Source: Parvibaculum sp036499025
GTDB lineage: Bacteria > Pseudomonadota > Alphaproteobacteria > Parvibaculales > Parvibaculaceae
DNA: 60,297 nucleotides
Assembly: GCA_036499025.1 (NCBI GenBank)
Contig: DASYEM010000137.1
Location: 1 to 60,297, forward strand
Reading direction: 5' to 3'
The notes beneath the pieces are model-generated. The model worked only from the letters and a program-made list of their open reading frames with translations, did not search any database and was not told the origin of the DNA. The translations under genes and the position numbers were made by a program. Below, piece after piece: positions 23,216 through 31,822 of the stretch; the first letter of the stretch is position 1, and each line of letters starts with the position of its first letter.

Positions 23216-24305
23216 TCTTGCGTTCTGGATAAAGCGCGAGCAGACCGTCGCGCGTCGCCGCCGCGATGCCGCGCTCGGTGATGAGGCCGGTGACGAGACG
23301 CGCGGGCGTCACGTCGAAACCGTAATTCGCCGCGCCGCTGCCGGGCGCCGAAATCTCGACGGTGACGATCTCACCCGCATCGGTGCGGCCCGTCATATGC
23401 GTGACCTCGCGCACCGAACGCTGCTCGATCGGAATTTCAGCGACACCGTCGTCAAGCGTCCAGTCGATCGTCGTATGCGGCAGAGCGACATAGAACGGCA
23501 CGTCATTGTCATGCGCCGCCAGCGCCTTCAAATATGTGCCGATCTTGTTGGCGACATCGCCGCGCGCCGTCGTGCGATCCGTGCCGACGATGCAGAGATC
23601 GATCTGTCCATGCTGCATCAGATGGCCGCCCGCATTGTCGGGAATGATCGTATGCGGCACGCCGTGACGGCCAAGCTCGAAAGCGGTGAGCGACGCGCCC
23701 TGATTACGCGGTCGCGTTTCATCGACCCAGACGTGAACCGGCAATCCGGCATCATGTGCCATGTAGATCGGCGCCAGCGCCGTGCCCCAGTCGACGCAGG
23801 CGAGCCAGCCCGCATTGCAATGGGTCAACACATTGACGGTCCTGCCGGGCTTCGATTCCGCATGGCCGCGAATGAGCGTCAGCCCCTGCTCGCCGATCCG
23901 GCGGCAAATTTCCACATCGTCGTCGCAAATCTTCGCCGCTGCCGCATAGGCCGCGGCGGCGCGCGCATTGTTGCCGACGGGTTTCACCGCCGCTCTCATT
24001 TCATCGAGGGCCCATTTGAGATTGATCGCCGTGGGCCGCGTTGCGGCGAGCATTGCATAGGCCGCATCGAGCGAAGCGTCGGACGGGTCTTCGCGCAAGG
24101 CGAGGCAAAGTCCGTAAGCAGCCGTGGCGCCGATCAGCGGCGCGCCGCGCACGATCATCTCCTTGATCGCGCTTGCGGCATCGTCGGCCGAGCGAAGCCG
24201 CAGCGTTTCGAAGGCGTGAGGCAGCTTCGTCTGGTCGATCACTTCGATGGACCAGCCGTCCTGCGCCACCCAGATCGTGCGATAATGAACGCCGTCGATT
24301 TTCAT
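23208..24305 (-). CDS. mtnA: S-methyl-5-thioribose-1-phosphate isomerase MtnA
   Basis: This 365-aa cytoplasmic enzyme of the eIF2B-like family converts methylthioribose-1-phosphate to methylthioribulose-1-phosphate. Landmarks are MIVRGAPLIGATAAYGLCLA, the catalytic Cys in VLTHCNAGWLACVDWGTAL, and the catalytic Asp in LCIVGTDRTTARGDVANKIG followed by KIGTYLKALAAHDNDVPFYV. The length matches MtnA. It overlaps the downstream aldolase by 8 nt and sits 47 nt after the TerC/CBS gene. Together with mtnP upstream it defines methylthioadenosine salvage. It may act equally on 5-deoxyribose-1-phosphate derived from 5'-deoxyadenosine. Confidence 0.95.
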   Translation of the reverse strand: MKIDGVHYRTIWVAQDGWSIEVIDQTKLPHAFETLRLRSADDAASAIKEMIVRGAPLIGATAAYGLCLALREDPSDASLDAAYAMLAATRPTAINLKWALDEMRAAVKPVGNNARAAAAYAAAAKICDDDVEICRRIGEQGLTLIRGHAESKPGRTVNVLTHCNAGWLACVDWGTALAPIYMAHDAGLPVHVWVDETRPRNQGASLTAFELGRHGVPHTIIPDNAGGHLMQHGQIDLCIVGTDRTTARGDVANKIGTYLKALAAHDNDVPFYVALPHTTIDWTLDDGVAEIPIEQRSVREVTHMTGRTDAGEIVTVEISAPGSGAANYGFDVTPARLVTGLITERGIAAATRDGLLALYPERKNG

Positions 24306-24352
24306 ATGCTACCTCTCGGGCGCCAAGACCAAAGCTACGACCAAAAACATTG

Positions 24353-25909
24353 TCAGTCCCGCGCGTGGCCGGGGCAATCGCGAATTTCCACTTCAGTGAT
24401 GCGACGGCCTTCCATCCTTGTCACAGTGAAAGCAAGCCCGTCGCGCTCAAGTCTGTCGCCAAGCTCCGGCAGACGCCCCAGATACCACATCACATAGCCG
24501 GCGATGGTCGAATAATTATCGCCCTGCATCGCAAGATCGCGGCCGATACCGACGGCAAGATGACGCACATCGGCCCAGCCTTCGACGCGCCAATGCCCTT
24601 CGCCGATTTTCGTCAGCCAGTGTTCGCCGTCTTCCTCATCGGGAAACTCACCAGCAATAGCTTCCAGCATATCCGTCGATGTGACCAAGCCTTCGATGCT
24701 GCCATATTCATCCATGATGAAAGCGAGCTGAACGCGCGTGCGGCGGAACATGTCGAGCAGCTTCAACACGCCAAGCCCTTCATGCACGACCAGCGGCTCC
24801 TTGATGCTGCGCGCTTCGTCGATGCGGCCTTGCGTCAACAAGTCTTCCATCAAATCCTTGGCGCGCGCATAGCCGACGAGATCGTCAACGCCGCTGCGGC
24901 AGACGGGATAAAGCCCATGCGGCGAATTGCGCAGCAGGTCGAGGACTTTCGTCGCTTCATCGGCAAGCGACACCCAGACAATTTCGCGGCGCGGCGTCAT
25001 GATCGAACTGACCTGACGTTCCGCGAGCATCAGAACGCCGCTGACCATGCTGCGTTCTTCGGCGCCAAAAACCCGGGTGCCCGTTTCGGGCGTCGTGCCG
25101 ACCGTGCCCGCTGCCACCTCGCCCTCTTCGATCTCGCCGCCGAGAAGACGGAACACCGCTTCCGCCGTGCGCTGCCGGAAGGGCCGCGCCTCGACATGTT
25201 TGGTGCGGTTTCGATGCGCCCACTGATTGAAGGCTTCAATGAGAATGGAAAAGCCGATGGCCGCGTAGAGATAGCCCTTCGGAATATGAAAGCCGAAACC
25301 TTCGGCGATGAGGCTGAAGCCGATCATCATCAGAAAGCCGAGGCAGAGCACGACGACGGTCGGATGCGCGTTGACGAAATTCGTCAGCGGTTTCGACGCG
25401 AGCATCATCACCGCGATGGCGATAACGACGGCGGCCATCATCACCGGCAGATTGTCGACCATGCCGACGGCGGTGATGACGCTGTCGATGGAGAAAACCG
25501 CATCGAGAATGATGATTTGGGTGACGATGAGCCAGAAGCCGGCATGCACCTTCTGGCTGTTCCGGCTGTCATGCGGCGGCTCTAGCCGCTCATGCAATTC
25601 CATCGTCGCCTTGGTCAGCAGGAATATGCCGCCACCCAGCATGATGAGATCGCGGCCCGAAACCGAGAAGCCATAGGCCGTGACGAGTGGCGCTGTCAGC
25701 GTCACCAGCCAGGAAATGCTGGCGAGCAGCGCCAGCCGCATGATGAGCGCGAGGCTCAGCCCCGTCAGCCGCGCCCGGTCGCGTTGTTCCGGCGGCAGCT
25801 TGTCGGCAAGGATTGCGATGAACACGAGATTGTCGATGCCGAGAACGATCTCGAGCACGACGAGGGTGGCAAGGCCTATCCAGATCGTCGGATCAGCTAT
25901 CCATTCCAT
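24353..25909 (-). CDS. TerC-family membrane protein with CBS and CorC/HlyC domains
   Basis: This 518-aa protein has three parts. Residues 1–240 form a TerC integral membrane domain with about seven helices and the acidic motifs LEIVLGIDNLVFIAIL and ILDAVFSIDSVITAVG. Residues about 295–420 form a CBS pair (VSSIMTPRREIVWV, LAFIMDEYGSIEGLVT). Residues about 430–515 form a CorC_HlyC domain (YSTIAGYVMWYLGRLPELGD). This is the YegH/YoaE architecture. TerC proteins are linked to metal (Mn2+) export at the membrane; CBS domains bind adenine nucleotides or SAM. It is embedded between apt and mtnA (9 and 47 nt), so it is probably co-transcribed with an adenine- and MTA-processing operon. That is suggestive given CBS ligands, but no functional link is proven. 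Confidence 0.9.
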   Translation of the reverse strand: MEWIADPTIWIGLATLVVLEIVLGIDNLVFIAILADKLPPEQRDRARLTGLSLALIMRLALLASISWLVTLTAPLVTAYGFSVSGRDLIMLGGGIFLLTKATMELHERLEPPHDSRNSQKVHAGFWLIVTQIIILDAVFSIDSVITAVGMVDNLPVMMAAVVIAIAVMMLASKPLTNFVNAHPTVVVLCLGFLMMIGFSLIAEGFGFHIPKGYLYAAIGFSILIEAFNQWAHRNRTKHVEARPFRQRTAEAVFRLLGGEIEEGEVAAGTVGTTPETGTRVFGAEERSMVSGVLMLAERQVSSIMTPRREIVWVSLADEATKVLDLLRNSPHGLYPVCRSGVDDLVGYARAKDLMEDLLTQGRIDEARSIKEPLVVHEGLGVLKLLDMFRRTRVQLAFIMDEYGSIEGLVTSTDMLEAIAGEFPDEEDGEHWLTKIGEGHWRVEGWADVRHLAVGIGRDLAMQGDNYSTIAGYVMWYLGRLPELGDRLERDGLAFTVTRMEGRRITEVEIRDCPGHARD

Positions 25910-25918
25910 TGGGTGCGT

Positions 25919-26446
25919 TCAGTGTCCTTCAAATGAGCAAAGCGAGAGAACTTCAATATCGAGCGCTTCGAGACGCTCGCGTCCGCCCAGCGCGGGCAAC
26001 TCGATGACGAAGCTCGCGGCCATGACGTTCCCGCCGGCGCGCGCGACGAGCTTTACCGCCGCCTCCGCCGTGCCGCCCGTGGCGATCAGATCGTCGATCA
26101 ACAACACGCGCGCGCCTTCGCCGATGGCGTCGGTGTGAATTTCAACCGTATCGGTGCCGTATTCGAGATCATATTCCTGGCCGATGGTCTTCCAGGGCAG
26201 CTTGCCCTTCTTGCGCACCGGCACGAAACCGAGACCGAGTTGATGAGCGACGGCGCCACCGAGAATGAACCCGCGCGCCTCGATACCCGCCACGATGTCG
26301 AACTTCGCGCCGCTATGAAGCTGCACCAGCGCATCGACAGCGGTGCGAAAGCCCGTGGCGTCGCCGAGAAGCGTGGTGATGTCGCGGAAAATGATGCCGG
26401 GTTTTGGATAGTCCGGTATCGAGCGGATGAATTGCTTCATGTCCAT
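25919..26446 (-). CDS. apt: Adenine phosphoribosyltransferase
   Basis: This 175-aa type I PRTase converts adenine and PRPP to AMP and pyrophosphate. It shows IRSIPDYPKPGIIFRDITTL at the N-terminus, GIEARGFILGGAVAHQLG, the adenine-site loop RKKGKLPW and the PRPP loop VLLIDDLIATGGTAEAAVKL. It lies 13 nt downstream of mtnP, whose product adenine is its substrate. This adjacency supports a salvage operon. PRPP would come from prs at 12 kb. The length is standard and the start has GGGAATATGGAC context; no oddity is visible. Confidence 0.95.
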   Translation of the reverse strand: MDMKQFIRSIPDYPKPGIIFRDITTLLGDATGFRTAVDALVQLHSGAKFDIVAGIEARGFILGGAVAHQLGLGFVPVRKKGKLPWKTIGQEYDLEYGTDTVEIHTDAIGEGARVLLIDDLIATGGTAEAAVKLVARAGGNVMAASFVIELPALGGRERLEALDIEVLSLCSFEGH

Positions 26447-26459
26447 ATTCCCTTCGATC

Positions 26460-27341
26460 TCAGCCTTTCAGCACGCGGCCAGCAACCGCGTCGAGCTTTT
26501 TGATGAGCGCCGGATCGCGCTTGTCCGGCGAAGTGATGAGCGCATTGTCGAGCGCATTGTCGAGCGGCGACGGCGTGCGCGCCGGGCCGAAACTCGTCGC
26601 CACCGCGCGGAGCATGGCCTGCGCCCGCTCGGCATTCTCACCGAGAATTTTGACGACGGAAGCGACGTCCACATTGTCGTGATGCGGATGCCAGCAATCG
26701 TAATCGGTGACCATCGCAACGGTCGCGTAAGGGATTTCTGCTTCGCGGGCGAGCTTGGCTTCCGGCATGTTGGTAATGCCGATGACCGAGCAGCCCCACG
26801 AGCGGTAGAGATTGCTTTCGGCCAGGGTCGAGAATTGCGGACCTTCCATGACCATGTAGGTGCCGCCGCGCGCATGCGGAATGCCGTTCTCCTTGCAGGC
26901 CGCTTCGATGTAGTCGCCGAGACGCGCGCAGACGGGTTCGGCCATCGAGACATGAGCGACGAGGCCGGGGCCGAAGAAGCTTTTTTCGCGCGCGAAGGTA
27001 CGGTCGATGAATTGATCGACGATGACGAAGGCCCCTGGCGGCAACTCTTCCTTGAGCGAGCCGACGGCGGATACCGAGATTATGTCCGTGACCCCGGCGC
27101 GCTTCATCGCATCGATATTGGCGCGGTAGTTGATGCTCGACGGCGAATGGACATGGCCGCGCCCGTGACGCGGCAGAAACACCATATCGACATCGCCCTT
27201 GGCGGTCGGCAACACACCGAAATGCAGCGCGTCGGACGGCTCGCCCCAGGGGCTTGCCACGGGTGCCCAGCGTTCGCTCTTGAGCCCCGGAAACTCATAG
27301 ACGCCGCTGCCGCCAATTACGCCGAGAACCGTCTTCGTCAT
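26460..27341 (-). CDS. mtnP: S-methyl-5'-thioadenosine phosphorylase MtnP
   Basis: This 293-aa PNP/MTAP-family enzyme cleaves methylthioadenosine with phosphate to adenine and methylthioribose-1-phosphate. Landmarks are LGVIGGSGVYEFPGL, FLPRHGRGHVHSPSSINYRA with the phosphate and ribose contacts, SAVGSLKEELPPGAFVIVDQ, YMVMEGPQFSTLAESNLYRS and the specificity segment VTDYDCWHPHHDNV, where Asp recognises adenine. The start at 27341 is preferred, with GAGGTCGG upstream; an earlier ATG at 27362 lacks one. It is the first gene of the leftward mtnP–apt–terC–mtnA–aldolase run and is separated from petC by a terminator. Confidence 0.95.
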   Translation of the reverse strand: MTKTVLGVIGGSGVYEFPGLKSERWAPVASPWGEPSDALHFGVLPTAKGDVDMVFLPRHGRGHVHSPSSINYRANIDAMKRAGVTDIISVSAVGSLKEELPPGAFVIVDQFIDRTFAREKSFFGPGLVAHVSMAEPVCARLGDYIEAACKENGIPHARGGTYMVMEGPQFSTLAESNLYRSWGCSVIGITNMPEAKLAREAEIPYATVAMVTDYDCWHPHHDNVDVASVVKILGENAERAQAMLRAVATSFGPARTPSPLDNALDNALITSPDKRDPALIKKLDAVAGRVLKG

Positions 27342-27411
27342 GCCGACCTCAAATACCTGCAACCTGTTCGCAAGCCGCGAAACATAACAAAGAAATATGC
27401 CAGCGGCATGA

Positions 27412-27437
27412 AAAAGGGCCTCGAAAGAGGCCCTTTT
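27412..27437. terminator. Intrinsic terminator downstream of petC
   Basis: A perfect 11-bp stem aaaagggcctc / gaggccctttt with a GAAA loop gives U-runs on both strands. It lies 25 nt after the petC stop (minus strand) and isolates petABC from mtnP. Confidence 0.9.
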
Positions 27438-27461
27438 CCGTGTCCTGCATATGCGAGCCGC

Positions 27462-28265
27462 TCAATGCTGGTCGGACCAGACCTTGCGCGTCGCAACGAA
27501 AAGAATGCCCGCCAGTGCGAGGAGGTAGATGAAGACCTGGAAGCCGAGGCGATGGCGCTGCTCGAGCTTGGGTTCTGCCGTCCACATCAGGAAAGCGGCA
27601 ACGTCTTTTGACATCTGCTCAAGCGTGTTCGGCGTGCCGTCGGTGTAATCGACCTGACCGTCGCTGAGCGGCGGCGGCATGGCGATGACGCCGTTGCCTG
27701 CAACGAAAACCGGATTGTAATGACCGCCAGCAGGCAGAGTCACGCCCGCGGGCGCGGTGGTGTAGCCGTTGAGCAGCGCATGGATGTAATCCGGGCCGCC
27801 TTCACGCGCCTTGGCGATCAACGACAGATCCGGCGGCGCGGCGCCGAGCGAGGCAGCGGCGGCTTCTTCGTTGGCGTAGGGAGCCGGAAATGCATCCTTG
27901 CCCTCGCCGGGACGTTCAAACATGTCGCCCGCCTGATTGGGACCGTCCGAAACCTGATAACCGGCGGCAAGCGCCTTCACTTCAGGAGCCGTGAACTCCG
28001 GTCCGCCCTCTTCGCCGAGATTGCGGAAGTGGACGAAGTTCATGGAATGGCAGGTCGAGCAGACTTCCTTGTAGACCTTGTAACCGCGACGAAGCTGGTT
28101 GCGGTCGAAGGTGCCGAACGGGCCGTTGAACGACCAGTCGATATGCTCCATCGCCGGTTCATGCTCAGCAGCCTGAACGGAAGCGGAGGAGAGGAAAGCC
28201 GCGCCAAGGGCGACCGTCGCAACGGCGGCCACGGCGGAGAGCTTCTGGATCATCTTCATTTTCAT
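27462..28265 (-). CDS. petC: Cytochrome c1 of the bc1 complex
   Basis: This 267-aa periplasmic heme protein is anchored by a C-terminal helix (GFQVFIYLLALAGILFVAT). A signal peptide ends near ASVQA–AEHEP (residue 32). The heme c motif is C69-S-T-C72-H73 in YKEVCSTCHSMNFV, and the axial Met lies in GVIAMPPPL. It takes electrons from the Rieske protein and passes them to cytochrome c. Three starts are possible: GTG 28280 (overlapping the petB stop as TAGTG), ATG 28271 and ATG 28265. I choose 28265 because GGGAGAG is then 6 nt away. It is the last gene of petABC, before a strong terminator. Confidence 0.95.
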   Translation of the reverse strand: MKMKMIQKLSAVAAVATVALGAAFLSSASVQAAEHEPAMEHIDWSFNGPFGTFDRNQLRRGYKVYKEVCSTCHSMNFVHFRNLGEEGGPEFTAPEVKALAAGYQVSDGPNQAGDMFERPGEGKDAFPAPYANEEAAAASLGAAPPDLSLIAKAREGGPDYIHALLNGYTTAPAGVTLPAGGHYNPVFVAGNGVIAMPPPLSDGQVDYTDGTPNTLEQMSKDVAAFLMWTAEPKLEQRHRLGFQVFIYLLALAGILFVATRKVWSDQH

Positions 28266-28279
28266 ATCCATCTCTCCCA

Positions 28280-29530
28280 CTAGCTCTTCAGCACGGATGC
28301 CGAAATGCTCTCCGGCAAAGGCTTGGGTCGCTCAATCAGTCCCAGCAGCGGGAACAGAATGATGAAGTGGAAGAAGTAGTAGAAGGCGAGAACACGGGCG
28401 AGATAGGTGACCGTGATGTCGATCGAACCGACGCTGAACAGCACGTTGTCCGGCATCTGCGCGCCGCACCAGCCGAGCACCAGGCACACCACCAGGTGAA
28501 GCCAGAAGAACTGCTTGTAGAGCGGGCGGAAGCGCGCCGAACGCACTTTCGAGGTGTCGAGCCACGGCAGGACGAACAGCACCGCGATGGCGCCGAACAT
28601 CAGAAGGACGCCGCCGATCTTGGACGGTACCGCGCGCAGGATCGCGTAGAACGGCAGCAGATACCATTCCGGCACGATGTGCAGCGGCGTCTTGAGCGGG
28701 TTCGCGACCACATAATTTTCGACGTCGCCGAGCGAGTTCGGCGCGAAGAAGACGAAGTAGGCGAACATGACCAGGAACAGCACGAGACCGAAGGCATCCT
28801 TGCTCGTGTAGTAAGGATGGAACGGCACCATGTCCTGCTTGCCCTTGGAATTGATGCCCGCAGGGTTGCCATTGCCGGGCACATGCAGCGCCCAGATGTG
28901 CAGGACGACGACGCCCGCGATCAGGAACGGAAAGAGATAATGCAGCGAGAAGAAACGGTTGATGGTCGGGTCGCCGATCGAATACCCGCCCCAGAGCCAC
29001 GTCGCGATCGCCTTGCCGACGAAAGGAATAGCGCCGAAGAGGTTGGTGATGACCGTTGCGCCCCAGAAGCTCATCTGACCCCAGGGCAGCACGTAACCGA
29101 AGAACGCCGTCGCCATCATCAGGAGATAGATAAGGCAGCCGAGTATCCACAGGATTTCGCGCGGCGCCTTGTAAGAGCCGTAATAGAGGCCGCGGAACAT
29201 GTGGATGTAGACGGCGACGAAGAACATCGAGGCGCCGTTCGCATGCGTGTAACGCAGGACCCAGCCGAAATTCACATCGCGCATGATGTGTTCGACGCTG
29301 GCGAAGGCTTCGGCCGTCGTCGGCACGTAATGCATCGCCAGCACGACGCCGGTGATGATCTGCACGACAAGGCAGAAAGCGAGAACGCCGCCGAAAGTCC
29401 ACCAGTAGTTGAGGTTCTTCGGCGTCGGATAATCGATAAAGCTGTCGTTTGCGAGGCGCAGGATGGGAAGGCGCTCGTCAAGCCAGCGGGACAGGCCGTT
29501 GGCAGGTGTATAGGTGCTCTCACCGCTCAT
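28280..29530 (-). CDS. petB: Cytochrome b of the bc1 complex
   Basis: This 416-aa integral membrane subunit has eight helices. The heme b ligands are H96 and H197 with H110 and H211 (in LRYTHANGAS, VYIHMFRGLYYG, FSLHYLFPFL and VVLHIWALHV). The Qo-site motif PEWY appears in HIVPEWYLLPFYAILRA, and the N-terminal half carries FGYVLPWGQMSFWGATV. It is the full-length proteobacterial form, not the split b6/IV form. It sits between petA (11-nt gap) and petC (TAGTG overlap with an alternative petC start). It oxidises ubiquinol and builds the proton motive force. Confidence 0.97.
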   Translation of the reverse strand: MSGESTYTPANGLSRWLDERLPILRLANDSFIDYPTPKNLNYWWTFGGVLAFCLVVQIITGVVLAMHYVPTTAEAFASVEHIMRDVNFGWVLRYTHANGASMFFVAVYIHMFRGLYYGSYKAPREILWILGCLIYLLMMATAFFGYVLPWGQMSFWGATVITNLFGAIPFVGKAIATWLWGGYSIGDPTINRFFSLHYLFPFLIAGVVVLHIWALHVPGNGNPAGINSKGKQDMVPFHPYYTSKDAFGLVLFLVMFAYFVFFAPNSLGDVENYVVANPLKTPLHIVPEWYLLPFYAILRAVPSKIGGVLLMFGAIAVLFVLPWLDTSKVRSARFRPLYKQFFWLHLVVCLVLGWCGAQMPDNVLFSVGSIDITVTYLARVLAFYYFFHFIILFPLLGLIERPKPLPESISASVLKS

Positions 29531-29541
29531 GGTTTGTCCCC

Positions 29542-30081
29542 TCAGCCGATCTGGATCTTGGTAGCGGAAACGAACTTATAGGGCGGCACTTCGAGATTGA
29601 GCGGCGCCGGTCCCTTTCGGATACGGCCCGACGTGTCGTAGACCGAACCATGGCAGGGGCAGAAATAACCGTTGAACTCGCCCTTGTAAGCGAGCGGCAC
29701 GCAACCGAGATGGGTGCAGATGCCGATGAGGATCAGCCATTCTTTTTCGAGCTGACCATCCGGTCCCTTCACCAGCCGCGCATCGTCGGTCTGGGGGTCG
29801 CGGAGTTCAGTGATATCGACGGCCTCAGCCGCCTTGATTTCATCTGCTGAGCGATGGCGGACGAAGACGGGCTTGCCGCGCCACTTCACCGTGATTTCCT
29901 GTCCGACAGGAACGGCCCCAATGTCGAGTTCGATCGAGGCGAGCGCCAGGACGGAAGCGTCCGGGTTCATCTGGTCGATCAGCGGCCAAACGGCAGCGGC
30001 AGCGCCTACGGCTGCGAACGCTCCGGTTGCCACGTAAAGGAAATCGCGCCGTGTCGGCTCGACCGCGTGGATTTCTGCCAC
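29542..30081 (-). CDS. petA: Rieske iron-sulfur subunit of the bc1 complex
   Basis: This 179-aa membrane-tethered 2Fe-2S protein has a Tat-type twin-arginine anchor (TRRDFLYVATGAFAAVGAAA). The cluster ligands are C122/H124 in GICTHLGCVPL and C141/H144 in FCPCHGSVYD, with C127 and C143 forming the disulfide. The start is a GTG at 30081 preceded by GAGGAG about 10 nt away; a further upstream in-frame ATG would add residues unlike the family. It is the first gene of petABC and faces trmL across a 303-nt spacer. The family and role are certain. Confidence 0.95.
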   Translation of the reverse strand: MAEIHAVEPTRRDFLYVATGAFAAVGAAAAVWPLIDQMNPDASVLALASIELDIGAVPVGQEITVKWRGKPVFVRHRSADEIKAAEAVDITELRDPQTDDARLVKGPDGQLEKEWLILIGICTHLGCVPLAYKGEFNGYFCPCHGSVYDTSGRIRKGPAPLNLEVPPYKFVSATKIQIG

Positions 30082-30384
30082 GGTTGGGCTCTCCTCGTAT
30101 GAATTAGGCCGGACGCCGTCCACCCGCTTGGCAGCGGAGCCCTTCGAGGTCGCTCTCAACGGGCATCAAGACGACGTGGCGCAAAACCTGTTAGATCGGG
30201 GCGAAAGTTTCCGCATGGCGCGGAGACGAATCCCCAGCTTTCACCCCATGTGCGAGGTTTTGTGGCATCCAATCAACGGCTTGTCTAGGGCCTCGTTGGT
30301 TGTGGCAGGATGACGCATCGCCGCACGAGCAATCGGCGGCTTACCTCGACTTTTCGCGAGTGACTCGCGATCGGAAGGAGCCCG
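30082..30384. other. Divergent intergenic region between petA and trmL
   Basis: 303 nt without a credible gene. It must hold the petABC promoter (leftward) and the trmL–hemF promoter (rightward). I find no strong consensus −35/−10 pair and no long palindrome; a short inverted pair cgcgagtgactcgcg (30354–30368) lies upstream of trmL. A PetR-type direct repeat would be expected if the 2.3-kb regulator acts here, but none stands out by eye. Confidence 0.5.
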
Positions 30385-30885
30385 ATGCGCCTGGCGCTTT
30401 TCGAGCCTGACATCCCCCAGAACACCGGCACGCTGATCCGCCTTGGCGCTTGCCTCGGCGTGCCTGTGGATATCATCGAGCCGACCGGCTTTCCCTGGAG
30501 CGACAGGGCGCTGAAACGTGCCGGATTGGACTACTGGGAACTTGCCGACGTGACCCGCCACGTCTCCTGGGAAACCTACCTTGCCTCACACCTCGCGGCG
30601 GATCGCCCTGCGGCGGGCCGTCTCGTATTGCTGACCACCAAAAGCGCCGAGCCTTACACAAGCTTCGCCTTCCAGCCCGGCGACACGCTATTGCTGGGAC
30701 GGGAAACGGCCGGTGTGCCGCCGGAGGTTCATGCTGCGGCGGGCGCCCGCATCACGATCCCGATGCGGCCCCCTGCCCGCTCCCTCAACGTGGCGATTGC
30801 CGCCGCGATGGTGCTGGGCGAAGCCTTGAGGCAGACAGCGGGCCCTGCGGCGGGTAAAAGCGCAACGGCTCAAGCGGGAGACTAG
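30385..30885 (+). CDS. trmL: tRNA (cytidine(34)-2'-O)-methyltransferase TrmL
   Basis: This 166-aa SPOUT methyltransferase 2'-O-methylates the wobble base of tRNA-Leu isoacceptors. Signatures are LFEPDIPQNTGTLIRLGACL at the N-terminus, GDTLLLGRETAGVPPEVHAA forming the trefoil knot and IPMRPPARSLNVAIAAAMVL for SAM binding. The length is that of TrmL, shorter than TrmH. GGAAGGAG precedes the ATG. hemF begins 3 nt after its stop, so the two are co-transcribed, an order frequent in alphaproteobacteria, together with petABC in divergent orientation. Confidence 0.93.
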   Translation: MRLALFEPDIPQNTGTLIRLGACLGVPVDIIEPTGFPWSDRALKRAGLDYWELADVTRHVSWETYLASHLAADRPAAGRLVLLTTKSAEPYTSFAFQPGDTLLLGRETAGVPPEVHAAAGARITIPMRPPARSLNVAIAAAMVLGEALRQTAGPAAGKSATAQAGD

Positions 30886-30888
30886 CCT

Positions 30889-31776
30889 ATGACGGCCACG
30901 GCAAATCTGATCGAGACACACAAACTCCGTGCGGCGGCATGGTTCCGCGAACTACGCGACAGCATCTGCGCAGAATTCGAGAAGATCGAGAATGAGCTTT
31001 CGGGTCCGTTTTCAGACCGCCCCGCCGGACGCTTCGAGCGCAAACGCTGGACGCGGGGCGACGGTACGAAGGACGAAGGCGGCGGCGAAATGTCGGTCAT
31101 GCATGGCCGAGTCTTTGAAAAAGTCGGCGTCCATATCTCGGTCGTTCACGGCGAATTTTCCGAAGATTTCCGCAAACAGATGCAAGGGGCCGAAGACGAC
31201 CCCCGCTTCTGGGCCGCCGGCATCTCGCTGATCGCCCATATGCAGAACCCGCGCGTTCCCGCCGTTCACATGAACACGCGCCATGTCGTGACGACCAAGG
31301 CGTGGTTCGGCGGCGGCGGCGATCTGACGCCGGTACTCGACGTTCAGCGCCGCGACGATCACCCCGATACAAAAGACTTTCATGCCGCGATGAAGCGCGC
31401 CTGCGACAAGCACGATGCGGACTACTATCCGCGCTTCAAGAAATGGTGCGACGAATATTTCTACCTGCCCCACCGCAAGGAACCGCGCGGCACCGGCGGC
31501 ATCTTCTACGATCACCACGACAGCGGCGATTGGGACAAGGACTTCGCCTTCACGCAAGATGTCGGCCTCGCCTTCCTCGACATCTACCCGCAACTCGTCC
31601 GCCGCCACATGAATGAAGCCTGGACGCCGGAAGAGCGCGACGAGCAACTGATCCGCCGTGGACGCTACGTCGAATTCAACCTGCTCTACGACCGCGGCAC
31701 GACTTTCGGACTCAAGACCGGCGGCAATGTGGATTCGATCCTCTCCTCCATGCCGCCCGAGGTGAAGTGGCCATAA
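30889..31776 (+). CDS. hemF: Oxygen-dependent coproporphyrinogen III oxidase HemF
   Basis: This 295-aa cytoplasmic enzyme decarboxylates two propionates of coproporphyrinogen III to give protoporphyrinogen IX, using O2. Family landmarks are the WTRGDGTKDEGGGEMSVMHG region, HMNTRHVVTTKAWFGGGGDL, YLPHRKEPRGTGGIFYDHHD and RYVEFNLLYDRGTTFGLKTG. The length is normal. It lies 3 nt after trmL. Heme supply next to the divergent petABC operon is a sensible pairing, since bc1 needs three hemes per monomer. No regulatory motif was identified. Confidence 0.96.
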   Translation: MTATANLIETHKLRAAAWFRELRDSICAEFEKIENELSGPFSDRPAGRFERKRWTRGDGTKDEGGGEMSVMHGRVFEKVGVHISVVHGEFSEDFRKQMQGAEDDPRFWAAGISLIAHMQNPRVPAVHMNTRHVVTTKAWFGGGGDLTPVLDVQRRDDHPDTKDFHAAMKRACDKHDADYYPRFKKWCDEYFYLPHRKEPRGTGGIFYDHHDSGDWDKDFAFTQDVGLAFLDIYPQLVRRHMNEAWTPEERDEQLIRRGRYVEFNLLYDRGTTFGLKTGGNVDSILSSMPPEVKWP

Positions 31777-31822
31777 ACGGACCTGATTGCCGTGTCGCGT
31801 CACCGGGCCTAAAATCCTTCCC

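Noticed and set aside
21443..23281. 612-codon plus-strand frame spanning the EamA and aldolase genes
   Set aside because: It runs across two genes in the wrong frame or strand and shows no domain.
28367..29581. 404-codon plus-strand frame opposite petB
   Set aside because: petB is certain; the opposite frame is a charged shadow.
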